Below, piece by piece: positions 11,412-22,579 of a stretch of 64,000 bases of DNA. Position numbers and translations under genes: made by a program. This DNA comes from Zygnema cylindricum. Lineage: Eukaryota; Streptophyta; Zygnematophyceae; Zygnematales; Zygnemataceae. The stretch lies in the NCBI GenBank assembly GCA_037447655.1, contig JBBHKE010002304.1, positions 124,001 through 188,000 on the forward strand, read 5' to 3'. Within the stretch, counting starts at the first letter, position 1. Each line of letters opens with the position of its first letter. The notes beneath the pieces were generated by a model. The model searched no databases and was not told the origin of the DNA. It worked only from the letters and a program-made list of their open reading frames with translations.

Positions 11412-13289
11412 CAGGTGCAGTACTGTACAGTACTGCAGTTCACTTCGGTTCTATTCTTAGCAGGGGCTTCTGCTCTGGTACCGGCAGATTTCGGCCAATG
11501 AGAATTGAGCACGTTGCAATCTTCAGGACAACAGATCAGCGTGGCTGTCACATGTTTGACGTTTCCAAACAAGGTCACCAAATTACGGGAAGGAGAAACA
11601 AAAAATAGGACGACGTGAGCCCAAGAAATCATAGACCACTCTTCGATAATTTTCCCCATTGCCAAAAAGTACACCTATTGGTTTTGTTGTCACCAGTTCT
11701 AATAAGAAAACGTGTTTTTCAACTCCGTTACCTTTCATACAAACGACACCGAGACCGAAGACTGTCAGTTTCAAAGGAAAAACGCCCAGAAAATGCTTCT
11801 ATTTTGTCCTTGGTGAGAAAGACACGTGGCGGCACTCAACACAAAATCGGTTGGCTGGTTAAATGAGTCGCGATTGGGAAGGAGGCCGAATCTTCTTCAC
11901 GGACAAATGATTATAGAATGGTAGATTGTGCACTCCATTCAATTGCATGTGAAAACAAAACATACAAAAAAAGATCCCGACTGCCATCACACAAGCCGAC
12001 AACTTGCCATAATGCGCTGACCGTCACGAAAACGGACAGCTTCATTGACACGGTGACCGTCACACAAACAGACAACACTTCAGTAACCGGTTGAATGGCA
12101 AAAGACGATGGTTTCCACCCTAGTGGACACTTATTATTCGGCTCCATAGAGCTTTCGTCATAGCTAAGGTTCATTTTCGCGCAATTGTTACTTCTGCTAT
12201 AATTCTACGATAACGGGTACAACCCGATGTAGGACGAGGGCAGAGTCGGTTGAGAAGTTTTAGGGTTTATAACGCTCGATTTGCGAGACGACCCCATCAC
12301 TACAAGACGCGTTTCAAAATCGTGTCATGGTCATTCAGTATTAGTCGCGTGGGCAACACAAAGCCACAAACCAAGGAAAATTTGAAGATCGGTTGCGTTT
12401 AAATTGAAAAATTGAAAATCCAATGAATTACTATTTCGCGTCTGCTTCTGGGGTCTAATTTTTTTTTGGGATCAATTCACCTTTTTGAGGACAAATCAGT
12501 TTATTGTTTGTAAAACCAAAGACATTTTTCAAAAAAATACGGGCAAATTTTATTACTGCTTATCGAGTCGGAATCGACTTAATTTAAATTTAAATATAGA
12601 GGGGGTGGTCAATCTTCCTTGATATATAAGTTTGATTACGTTGTTTCCTCTAATTTTTTAGAGGTATTTTAGCAAAAAGCAAGAGAAAAACGTCAAACAA
12701 TTGGGCATCAATTATAATAGAAATGAATAACACCCTATACTTTTTTATTTCCTAGGTGCTATATTGAAATATAGGAGAACTTTGACAATATCAGAATGAG
12801 GTGCCAATACTTGTGCAAGGTGATGCGGCGATCAACCGTCAATGTCGACATTAATCCAATGTACAATAGCGAACCATCCTCATGTGTACGACTGACAAAT
12901 AGTTAATACTCGCAAAGTTATAGTCTTCATTTTTCGATTAAAAACACTAAATTGATCCCTAAGAAGTTGTGGAAGCAAAAACATATTGATTCCAGCCAAG
13001 GATTGATGCAAAAGTGTCACGGTTCGGTTCCTGTCATGACGCATGAAATCAGTTGTACGCACGCAAGATATCGGTTGTATGCAAGCACGATATTTGGCAT
13101 GCACGCACGATTTTTGCACGCGCGCTTCGATTCATATTGGCGATTTTACTTTTTTTTACGTGTACGTTGTTCGCGTACATGTCTTGTTGAGCAAATACTA
13201 ATTTCATGCGATTGTTTGTTTATTTCGTAGGTACACGATTCAAAAGGAAGTCCGCGGATATCGTTTGAAAGTCGTACAAAAGGATAGGG
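11412..13289. other. Non-coding spacer
   Basis: No gene seen. A few short hydrophilic frames occur on both strands without recognisable domains. A short imperfect ACGCACGA repeat lies at about 13055-13125, just before the hAT element. Confidence 0.3.
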
Positions 13290-13643
13290 ACAGACGTCAG
13301 AGGTCGCAAACGGTCAACCGAAACCGTGACCGGCAGCTAACCGACCGCCCGCGCAGGATCCGGAACGGATTCGGTTGCCAAATTATGGGGGTCGGGCGGT
13401 TACGGTCGTTTGATTCACCAGGAAAAAAACAACGGTCGGTTACGGTCGGTCAACCAAAAAACCAAAAAAAAAAAAAAATTGTACTGTCCTTATAATCCAA
13501 CATTCTTGTACTTTGTACTCTTTGGTATCGTGGAAGTACGTGACATCATGATTAGCGTCGCAAATCTGACACGATATTGAAGCAAGCTATTCATTTCGCA
13601 AATCAAAGGGAACGCGACAAAGCGTCGCAAATCTGACACGGTA

Positions 13644-14204
13644 CACCGCCAATCGCTATTACCGTGGTGTACGCTAATTCCGTCCCGTTTTTTTTTTATT
13701 TTATTCTCCAATAGCGTAGCTTATTCTATTTTTTTCTGTACGCCATTTAAGGTTATGTTCCAAGTACCTCACAAAACAAAATGACGTCGTTAGTTAAATA
13801 GTGTGGTGTTCGGTACGTATCAGACCTTACAAAATTATACCTTTTTTAAGTGAAAATTTATATTTAATGAGTTTTAGTAACCGCTCACGCATGAGAATAT
13901 GCGCTCTCAAAGGGGGATAAAAGCGGGCTGTAAAATATCACGTTCGCACATATTCGTCCAACAACCATGTTTTGACTGTGTGAACGCACGATTTGTGTAC
14001 GATTTGTCAGATTTTGTGCAAATACCTATATTAGTGTAAGCATGTTTGCGACCGACATTTATTATTTTCAAAGACCCAAATAATAATTTTAAACAATTAT
14101 AATTTATTCATTATTTCAAAAATTTCAAATTATTAATTAGCGTAAACCACGATAATTATTCATATACGCTAAAGAAACTTCTACGCTAATAACGATTGGC
14201 GGTG
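13644..14204 (+). mobile_element. TA-MITE D (561 bp), nested in the hAT element
   Basis: TIR CACCGCCAATCGCTATTA on the left and complement of CACCGCCAATCGTTATTAGC on the right. TA at 13642-13643 and 14205-14206. A paralogous, unoccupied copy of the target exists at 16350-16552, where GACACGG-TA-GTACACT is uninterrupted. The insertion boundaries and 2-bp target duplication are therefore directly shown. Confidence 0.92.
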
Positions 14205-14605
14205 TAGTACACTATTCATTTCGCAAATCTTAGGGAACGCGACAAATCGTAATTATTGGCTTATTCATACATCATACATTATTGCAAAGTGCTAATTACG
14301 CACTTTATACCGTGTTTCCATTAATATATCATATTTTTATGTTAATGTCACGTGGCATGTAGTAATAGTTGGTTAATAAATCAATGAAAATCAAACTATT
14401 ACGTCAATTTCCCATGACTAGTCTTAATTATTGGCGTACTCACATGTGTCAAACAATAAACCAACTTTACATTTGGTTTCGTTTGATCTATCGTCTCTCC
14501 ATAACCATTGTAAGATCAGAAAAAACATCTTACAATGACGGTGAAAAATAATGCCTTGCCGATTCCCTAAACTTGCAAAAAGTTGAAACAACTTTTTGTG
14601 AAACT

Positions 14606-15184
14606 TGCGCTACCGAAGTGGGGCCTTCATGAGTATCATATTGTCGCGACTCTCTTAGATCCCCGACAAAAACAAAAGCTTGAAATAATTGGGGTATCTA
14701 AAACCGAAATTGAAAGCGCAAGGGTCAAAATTTGAGAACTCGCAAACGACCTCGGTGATGACGTTGATTTCGGTAGTCATCAACGTATCACAGAAAAACG
14801 AAAAACATCGCAAAGTAAAGACGATTTCCACAATATTTTTGGTGAGAGCGATGAGCAAAATGAGGTTTTTATTACCACCGACAAAAAACGCTCGTAACGA
14901 CGAAATGAAACGTTATTTTAGTTTAAAATTAACCAACAACGAAATATTAAACTTTAACATACTTGAATGGTGGAAAAAAATATGTACGTGCGAAAGATGG
15001 AGGATTTCCTATTCTAGCCGGTGTTGCTATATCTATTCTAGCTATTCCGGCTTCTAACTCCATGTCTGAATGCAATTTTTCGGATGTCGGGAACGCGATA
15101 ACAAAGAAGAGGAGCTCACTAGCTGCTTCAATTGTTAGTGATCTTTTGTGGGTTAGATCCAACCGAGATCTTTTAAATGCATAG
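14606..15184 (+). pseudogene. hAT transposase C-terminal region, frameshifted
   Basis: Three frames must be combined. The first gives LLDPRQKQKLE, the hAT 'LDPRxKxK' motif (about 14665). A second gives NDEMKRYFSL and ILEWWKK (about 14900-14980). A third, 14983-15184, gives the hATC dimerisation domain with FPILAGVAISILAIPASNS, SECNFSDVG and RSSLAASIVSDLLWVRSN. At least two frameshifts and several stops make it non-functional. The catalytic N-terminal half is not recognisable upstream, where TA-MITE D has inserted and sequence is eroded. Confidence 0.8.
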
Positions 15185-15999
15185 TTTTTATTTTGTTTTG
15201 GGTTCTAATTATTCTTATTCTCTTAGTATTAGTTATCATGTTTTTTTTTCCTTTGAAATTTTTGTTGCATTTCACAAATTTTCTAGTGTTATTCTGTTTT
15301 TTTTTTTAAACCGGAGTGCTTATTTTTATCAAATTACCAAAGCGTCGTATGTATACCAAATTTAGATTTATAGATTTTTGTGTAGTTTTAAGTTTGAGGT
15401 TGAGAATTTGTACAATAGAGTCGAAAATAAAACGAGGTTGTTATTTGTTTATTTCTATAGCTGATGCTACAAATTATATTTTGCTTTTTTTGCTCATCAC
15501 AATGTGTTTTTTGTCATTTGATTTTCTATGTGAAAACTATGACTTTTTTTTAAACACACATAACTGAAAACTTACCTTTTTTGCATAATTCATAACATAG
15601 TATCGTAGTCGAAAGAAAAACCTTCCAAAAATTGTAGCAAAAAAATTAGGTTTGCGAGAGAATAAACAATAATATAAGGGTTTAAGCATTAATCTAAGAG
15701 TTACACGCAAAAGTAGGAACAAATCCCTTGAAGGAGGTGAGCGTCGAGGAAAAAAAATATTCGTAAAAGGAGATTGCAAAAAGACAAAATAGTAAAAAGA
15801 AGAGGTACACGAGCTGCTTTTTTGCAAAGGGAGATGTACCACTACACCAGTCATTGTTAATAGTATTTATAAGTCGCTACTACATATAGCCGAAAATCAC
15901 AAAATATAGTTAGCAACGTTATTTAAATACGTGGAATATAACCTGCCACGTCTCCTTGCATTAAATAGTATTATTAATCATAATTTTCCATTTACACTA

Positions 16000-16348
16000 C
16001 AGCGCGAATCGTAATTAGCGTTATTAACGCTAATTCCGTCACCACGAATTTTGACCCAAAAACCTTAAAAAGAGTAAACAACTCTAAATTTTTCTTTACA
16101 TTATTAAAGGTACTCTTTGAATCAGCGTTAGCAACTCTACAGTAGTATAGTTCCATTTTAAATAGTGTGACTAACGTACAAAAATGTACCGTATTAACAA
16201 AAAAAGAACAAAAAATGATTTAATACATGTCGTTATGATGTACCTGCGTTTTCACAAACCGCGCAGTGCAAACGCCATAATGACGTGAAACTGTACGTTT
16301 TGACAGAATGCCTTTTTACAAATAGCGTAGTGAAAACGTCATAATACT
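16000..16348 (+). mobile_element. TA-MITE F, truncated
   Basis: It starts after TA (15998-15999) with CAGCGCGAATCGTAATTAGC and contains the family's inner blocks (ATTTAAATAGTGTG, ATTTAATACATGTCGTTA, also in copy G), but has no right TIR. It stops at the edge of the duplicated hAT segment starting at 16350. Confidence 0.65.
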
Positions 16349-16349
16349 A

Positions 16350-16552
16350 TGTACTCTTTGGTATCGTGGAAGTACGTGACATCATGATTAGCGTCGCAAA
16401 TCTGACACGGTACTGTAGTAAGCTATTCATTTCGCAAATCAAAGGGAACGCGACAAAGCGTCGCAAATTTGACACGGTAGTACACTATTCATTTCGCAAA
16501 TCTTAGGGAACGCTACAAATCGTAATTATTGGCTTTCATACGTCGTACATTG
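16350..16552 (+). repeat. Duplicated hAT segment carrying the empty MITE site
   Basis: It matches 13514-13643 joined to 14205-14281 (offset about 2.84 kb before the MITE). The TA at 16478-16479 is the unoccupied target of TA-MITE D. Small differences (CGATATTGAAGC versus CGGTACTGTAGT) show that the two segments have aged separately. Confidence 0.85.
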
Positions 16553-16775
16553 GTTAATTTTGTACTTTTTTGGTTACGAGCGGTCACGGTTAGTTGCGAT
16601 AAATCAAGATTCGGTTAATTTTTATTTTCGTAAACGCCGGTCGGTTAACGGTTAACAATTTTGGAGCGTGACATAACCCGGTCGGGCGTCGGTTACTCAG
16701 ATTTTGAAAAAAAAAAGCGGTCGGTTTCGGTTATATAAAATTTTCACTTTTGCGACCTTTGACAGACGTACGCGG

Positions 16776-16895
16776 GATTTCATTTGTACCTTTGATTTCA
16801 TTTGAACCTTTGGTTTCACTTGTACTTTCGGTTTCACATGTACTTCCGATTTCACTTGTACTTTCGATTTCGTTGGTACTCTTTATTTCACTTCA
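16776..16895 (+). repeat. 18-bp minisatellite, about 6-7 units
   Basis: Units of the form GATTTCACTTGTACTTTC, varying at a few positions, directly beyond the right target duplication of the hAT element. Translation in one frame gives a hydrophobic repeat that is a by-product. Confidence 0.75.
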
Positions 16896-18060
16896 AGTGG
16901 ACTTTCACGACATACTAACTTCATGTACGATAGACGTTTTGTTGGTGCTTTCTCATTCGTGCGCATTTAAGTTGTGAACCCAGGTAGGTTCACGCATGTT
17001 TGTAGATAAGAAGGGTTTTCACCCTCGGACGGTGGATTTTGTTAGGGGTACGGCAAACGATGTTGACCGCCTATTGGCCAACATCTTAAGTGGTTTTGTT
17101 CATGTAAAGTAGGCTAAACTTAGGCTATTTTCGCTTAAGCATAGCGTAGCTCCTACTTAGGCTAATTTTGGACTAAGAAGAATTTAGCTTTTGCACAATA
17201 ATTTTCTCTTGGCGGCAGAGCTTTTCTCTTGCTCTGTCTCTCACCGATTGCTCAAGTTTATTCTTTTCCTTTGCTAGCTAGCTGTAGAGGCTAAGTAGTT
17301 TACGGATAATCTCCCTTGTATTTCTGCCCATGTTTTTTTAATCCACGCAGCATAAAGCCAAGTCCGGAAGGTTTCCCTCCATTTTGGGTCATTTTTGGGA
17401 CGTCGTGGACTGGAGTTCGTGTGGAGAAGCATCCGGATCTGACTGCGCCTTCCACGGGCTGCTGAACTGTTTATGGTGTTTTTATTTGTGTTGTTTGTAT
17501 TTCGGTTGGGAGTGGAAGAGTGAATTTTGACCAAAACTGAATTTTCTTTGGTTTTTGGTTGAGATTGTTTTTTTGCTTTATTTTTATTATAGATAACTCT
17601 TGTAAAGAATACGTAGAAGATTCGAGAGCCTAGTGGCTACCTCGTGGCTTAGTAAGTTATTAGGTTCATGTCACGTCAAGGGAGTATTTTTTTCCTACAT
17701 TTTATATTTAATCCATTCACATTTGTCATTTTATATGATGTATATATTTTTTGTTGTTATTCACGTCATTAAGTTTCATTTCACGTTTGTATATATTTTT
17801 GAGCATAACTTTGCTGATTATGCTGCATGATTTACCTTGATTTCCTCTCATGCACGACATTCCTGATTATTCATTCGCTTGCAACATTGCTCACATATAT
17901 TCAGTTGGGTTGAAAATTAATTTCGAGAAACGCACTAAACGGTTGAAATAACTATGGTATTTTGGCTCTTTGACATATTGTGTACTTTCTCGTATATTGC
18001 AGCACTGGAAAAGTGTTCTTGCTATTATGGAAGGTAGGTATTGTGGAAAAGGATTGACTT
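16896..18060. other. Non-coding spacer
   Basis: No recognised gene. The reverse-strand frame at 17274-17534 has no domain I recognise and no supporting structure. Confidence 0.3.
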
Positions 18061-18854
18061 AGGGTAACCTTCCATCAGGCGAAAAGTGGGGTTGTTTACT
18101 AGAGAAAGTACCATTCCGTACAAGGCCGTACTGTTTTTTTTTTTTTTTACAAAAGATGTTTACTAAAAAATCGTTAAGATTCTCCAAACTTTTTGGCGAA
18201 ACTCCCACCGTCCGATTTTGAATTTTCGACGCAAACGCCCCTTCTATCCAGTACCTGGCGAGTCTCCTCCGACTGTCCTCAAGGGGACACTTAGCGCTTA
18301 CTGGACGCTTGTATTGATCCACTTGTAAAATCAGAGTCGATCCACGACAGACGTGAAGCTATAAACTTACATGTGGCAAATGGCGTGTACCGTCTGACAT
18401 CATAGCCAGCCTGTTCGACGACAAAATCTTGGTTGTAGGACATCCTGTCACGCCTCCTTCATAAATGTGCACAATCAAGTTGGTACAGCGATAATGCATT
18501 CACGTACAAAATGGTACATTCTTCGACATTTGTACAAACTTCAATTTTGCAACGGTTTTCTTGGTTGTTGGTACGACGACAACCTTAAGAACGTTCAGAT
18601 TGTACATTAGCGTGACGCTACTAAGATATTTTAATTGGCGTCTATCCGTACACATACGCAGTTGCTATTTTGTCCATTTCGAAATGATGATTATTCCCGG
18701 GCGGCTCAACAGGACCCTACGTGGTACCAATCGCAATCTAACAAGTCAGCAATTTTAGTTTCACCGGCACGACCTGGTGGAAGGGTGTTACAAATTTTAC
18801 TGTCGGTAAACGTGACCGTACAATTACTGGGAACGCTTGATGGAAGGTTACCCT
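18061..18854 (+). mobile_element. HP element 1 (794 bp), complete ends
   Basis: The left end AGGGTAACCTTCCATCAGGC is repeated in inverse at the right end with one change in 21 bp. Ordered blocks: TIR, GAAAAGTG-GGTT, CCGTACTG followed by a T tract, GATTCTCCAAACTTTT, ACCGTCCGATT, an imperfect hairpin around 18250-18305 (arms starting CCAGTA), and a distal part ending CAGTAATTG-type sequence. No coding potential. The left flanking base and right flanking base are both T; the target duplication is unresolved. Confidence 0.7.
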
Positions 18855-19486
18855 TAGGGTTAACCTTCATCAGGCGAAAAGTGAGGTTCATTACTGGGAA
18901 AAGTGCATTTTTGTACAGGGCCAGCGCACTTTTGTATAGGGCTGTACTGTTTTTTTTTTTTTATATAATATATGATTACTTGAGATTCGTCAAAATTCTC
19001 AATAATTTTGGGCGACAACCTCGACCGTCCGATTATGTGTTTTGGAGGCCATTCTATCCAGTCTCTAGCCAGGGTAGCTAGTCTCCTCCTTGAGGAGACA
19101 CTAAACGTGTAAATTGCTTACGTGTGGAAAGGTCACGTACGAACCACGCGCCTTCGGACATATGCCACGCGCCTTCGGACAGGCGAGAATCAAATCCAAC
19201 GAAAACCACCAAAAAATGTTTGTTGAAGAATGTGCCGTGACGCCCCCTCCACCATCCGTTGACATCCGGAATTTGCGGCGCCACGACGAAACAAGAACGA
19301 CAAAGCAACGACAAAAAGGACAAAACACGAAAGTACAAATTGTACCTTCACGTAATTTTAATTTTGCGGCTGGCTGTACGAATAAGGATATGGTTAAGTG
19401 AGGTTTAATACAAAATTTTGTACTTGCCCGTACCATACCGTACTATGTTTTCGTGAGTTTTTTGAAAACAACAATACAGAATATAA
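18855..19486 (+). mobile_element. HP element 2, forward copy lacking its far end
   Basis: It starts against HP1 with TAGGGTTAACCTTCATCAGG. It shows the same block order: ATTACTGGGAAAAGTGCA, T tract, GATTCGTCAAAATTCTC, CGACCGTCCGATTATGTG, hairpin GTCTCCTC-ctt-GAGGAGAC (19081-19099), GGAAAGGTCACGTACGA and GCGCCTTCGGACA (repeated twice). It meets HP3 tail to tail near 19486. Confidence 0.7.
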
Positions 19487-20350
19487 GGCCATTTCTCCAT
19501 CAGGCGCCGACAGTAATCGTACGGATACAATTACTGGCAGTAATATTTAGGCCACTTCTCCATCAGGTCGTGTCAGCAAGGAATCTATTGCGTACGTGCT
19601 TTCTTTTGATTGGATGCACCTAGATTCCCTGTTCTACGGCGAGATTCGTCAAAGATTCCAAAAGCGAAATATCTAAAGTCGTATCCGTACAGCCAGCCGC
19701 AAAATAAAATTACGGGAATGTACAATTTGTACGTTCCTGTTTTGTCGTTGTACTAACGGTGTACAATTTCTACGTTCCTGTTTTGTCGTTGTACTAACGG
19801 TGTACAATTTCTACGTACCTGTTTTGTCGTTGTACTAGGCTGTATTTTCCAAAAATGGTGCAAGATGGCATTTTGGTTTCTCCCTAAAAACGAATTGACA
19901 AAGATGACAGCAGACGCAACAAATTCCGAATGACGATGGATGGTGGTGGAGGCGTCACGACACATTCTTCAACAAACTTTTTGTGTTGGTTTTCGTCGGA
20001 TCTGATTCCTGCCTGTCCGAAGGCGCGTGGCAAATGTCCGATGGCGCGCGGCTCGTACGTGACCTTTCCACGCGTAAACGTTTTACACGTCCGGTGATTG
20101 ATGACTCTCCTCCCTGAGGAGAGTCATTAATCACTGGACGACGTGACTTCTTGCTTCGAAAAAACGTAATCGGACGGTCGACGTTGTCTCCCAGAAGTTT
20201 GGAGAATCTTGACGCGCCGACAGTAATGATGTTTAAAAAAAAAAAAACAAACAGTACGGCCATGTACGAAAATGAGCTGGACACGTACGAAAATGTACTT
20301 TTTCCAGTAATGAACCTCACTTTTCGCCTGATGGAGGTTCACCCTAAGAT
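19487..20350 (-). mobile_element. HP element 3, reverse copy
   Basis: It reads in the opposite direction to HP2. The far end (CTCCATCAGGCGCCGACAG) is at 19495 and the near end (CGCCTGATGGAGGTTCACCC) at about 20328-20348. With HP2 it forms inverted arms of about 450-500 bp. Its hairpin (20088-20112 with 20116-20140) has 25-bp arms with two mismatches and a 3-base loop. A 47-bp unit around GTACAATTTCTACGTACCTG-like sequence is repeated about three times at 19717-19835. Confidence 0.7.
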
Positions 20351-20352
20351 TA

Positions 20353-21095
20353 CGATTCTCCAATTATCCAGGAGAAGAAGTCGACCGTCCGATTAAATTT
20401 TGGTCTTCATCTGCGAAGCAATCGCTCCATACGCCTTTGTATTGGTGAACCCACCTCGCGGTGGTGGGTTCACCAATACAGAACCAGTCAATTCGCTACA
20501 CCTAGAAGATAGACACGTGCGTCGATGAAAAATGAAAATTTTCACACGCCCCCAATGTCACGTGCCTTCGGACAAGGTGACCGTAAAATCTTTGCCGAAA
20601 AGAAATACGGTTTTTTCCTGAAAGTCAGCAGAGTGTAGGTCTCTCTGAGGTACATTGACGTGGTACACTTGCAAAGTACAGGTACGAAATATGCAAGTAC
20701 GGATTTGCATACGAAAATGGTCGGTTTCCAAATCTTTGTGATTTTTTAGATTTGATCGTTGACTTACGTGGAGCCATTCAAATTGGAACACGTATGTAAA
20801 ATCTTATTTACAGACGATACGCGATGTAACCGAGGCCTCTGTAATACATAAATTTTGCTGTCCGTACTATTACAGAGATGTAACCATGCCCTAAGAGTTC
20901 AGATATTTTGCTTTTGGAATCTTTGACTATGCTCGTCGTCAGAACAGGAACCTAGGTGCATCCAATCGAAAGAAAGCACGTACGCAATAGATTCATTGCT
21001 GACACGACCTGATGGACAAGTGAACGAAATATTACTGCCAGTAAACGTATCCGTACGATTACTGTAGGCGCCTGATGTTGGGAAGAGGCCTTAAT
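20353..21095 (+). mobile_element. HP element 4, forward, near end missing
   Basis: It begins at the GATTCTCCAA block and continues through GTCGACCGTCCGATTA, a perfect 18-bp-arm hairpin (20438-20455 with 20463-20480), CACGTGCCTTCGGACA, and the far-end blocks GACACGACCTGATGG and CAGTAAACGTATCCGTACGA near 21005-21065. The stem sequence is unrelated to those of HP2, HP3 and the copy at 51033. Confidence 0.65.
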
Positions 21096-21099
21096 ACTT

Positions 21100-21550
21100 A
21101 ATAAGGGTCAATTTACGTCCGGATACGTCTGTAATAGTACGGACAGTTTTATTGGCTGTGATATTTACTTATTTAGGACGAGTTGAGATCAGGTACAGAG
21201 ACTCCGGCAAAGACTTGATTCCGGCTGATTCGCGTGCACTATGTCGGAAGGCACATGGCCTTTGCAAGTGTGAGAAAATGTTGTCTACGATTTAAATTAT
21301 CCAGGTGTAGCGATTTACACGTTTTATAGTTGGCTGGCGACCTCACCAAGGTGGGTTGCAATCTACAGAGCCGGATGCTTCGCGGATGAGGACCCAAATA
21401 TAGTCTAACGGTCAATGTTTGCGCCCAGACCTTTGGAAAATCCTGGTCGGATCTTCTATAATTTGTTTAAAATAAAAAACAGTACGGCATAGTACGGTAT
21501 AGTACGTAATTAAGTAAACAGCCTCACTTTTCCTCTAATGGACAATTGCC
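21100..21550 (-). mobile_element. HP element 5, reverse, diverged
   Basis: The near end in reverse, CCTCACTTTTCCTCTAATGG, lies at about 21522-21541. The family's GTACTG plus T-tract equivalent and a hairpin-like CCTCACC-aaggtggg sequence at about 21343 are still visible. It is the most diverged member of the cluster. Confidence 0.5.
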
Positions 21551-21552
21551 CT

Positions 21553-22035
21553 AAAACTAGAAAATCACTTTGGGTCAACGATCCTTTTTGATTAAACAAA
21601 CAAATCACTCGCAGTCAACGAATTGCGACGAAACGTAGCGACTTGCGTTTAATTTTGTAGACTTATTTGTCGTGTTGTTCACTCAATTTATGGATTTCTG
21701 TCGTCTTTCTTAATTTTGTCAGAATAGATGACACAAACTGGGAATCTATGAGAGGTAAGACAAGCTGTCGGAGCCACACAAAACCCAGCATCTCTGACCG
21801 TCGATCCCACCTCTGGATTACGGAATGTGGTTACTTGTGCTGTCCGTACGTCGAGGGCTTGGGGGGCCAGAATCTGCTTCAAAGATGCTACAATCTGACT
21901 GTCACAGAATACAAAGATCTTCGGATACGCGATCAGAAACATTTTCACATAGAAGCGGAGATCTTCCTTTCCTGTGTCCCATGCAGAAAGATAAGGGATC
22001 CGCGTTGGAGGATTCCTCCCGGAGGAGAAACAGTA
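21553..22035 (+). repeat. Interspersed repeat R, copy 2
   Basis: Colinear with 10480-10866: TAGATGACACAAACTGGGAA, CATCTCTGACCGTCGATC, GTGCTGTCCGTACG, AAAGATCTTCGGATACG, GATTCCTCCC. There is no MITE at the end corresponding to copy C. Apparent reading frames on both strands are interrupted in copy 1 and are not supported. Confidence 0.6.
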
Positions 22036-22577
22036 CAGTAATTGTGGCTTGGTTCTCGAATTTCCCAGCGTAGTACAGTACTGTGCTGAACTGTTTTTTA
22101 CTGTACTGTAGTGCCTTCTGCGCTGAGGAAACCGACAAGATTGCGCCACTTAAAGCTGACCGCGTGTGAAGCGGCAGAAAAGCAGAGACCACTCTTCTAT
22201 TGTTTTTTTGCTTTGTCCTTTTTCTAAAAGGGCAAAGCATTGTAGTCGCATTCGTCTCTGGTGAAAACGATAATTGATCGTCGATTGCTTATGTGTAAGA
22301 TCGTGAGCCGTTGAGTGAGCCGTTGAGTTTTGATTGGCTTTGTCATGTTGCATTTTGATGTAATGAAATAGACACGTGGTACAATCCTATTTGTTGCATT
22401 TCACATGGTTATAGTGGTATGATAAAAGGCCAAACAAAATTGACATCACGCCAAAATGTCGTGATATCAATACCGGTTAAGAAACGTACAGTATCGTACT
22501 TTTATTTTTTGCGCGTGCGATCCCGTCACATCACGCCACATCACGCCACGCTGTCGTGTTCTCAATACCCCGTACAC
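22036..22577. other. Non-coding spacer
   Basis: No gene seen. CACATCACGCCAC-type motifs at about 22530-22560 recur near 24620-24650. Confidence 0.3.
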
Positions 22578-22579
22578 TA

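Larger units (their letters stand above)
13298..16761 (+). mobile_element. hAT-superfamily DNA transposon, 3.46 kb, degraded
   Basis: The left end CAGAGGTCGCAAA and right end (complement) CAAAGGTCGCAAA form a 13-bp TIR with one mismatch, fitting the hAT CA(A/G)NG start. The 8-bp target duplication ACAGACGT is exact at 13290-13297 and 16762-16769. Both subterminal regions are full of GGTCGGTTACGG-like motifs, which are typical binding arrays for hAT transposase. The interior carries a broken transposase C-terminus (14606-15184), TA-MITE D, a truncated TA-MITE F, and an internal direct duplication (13514 on, and 16350-16552). Confidence 0.85.

Noticed and set aside
18635-19436. Overlapping frames of 95-148 residues in the HP cluster
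   Set aside because: None is kept open in the parallel copies and none has a recognisable domain.
18061-21550. HP elements as Helitrons, because of the hairpin
   Set aside because: The hairpin is internal rather than next to a CTRR 3' end, and the elements have inverted terminal sequences, which Helitrons lack.
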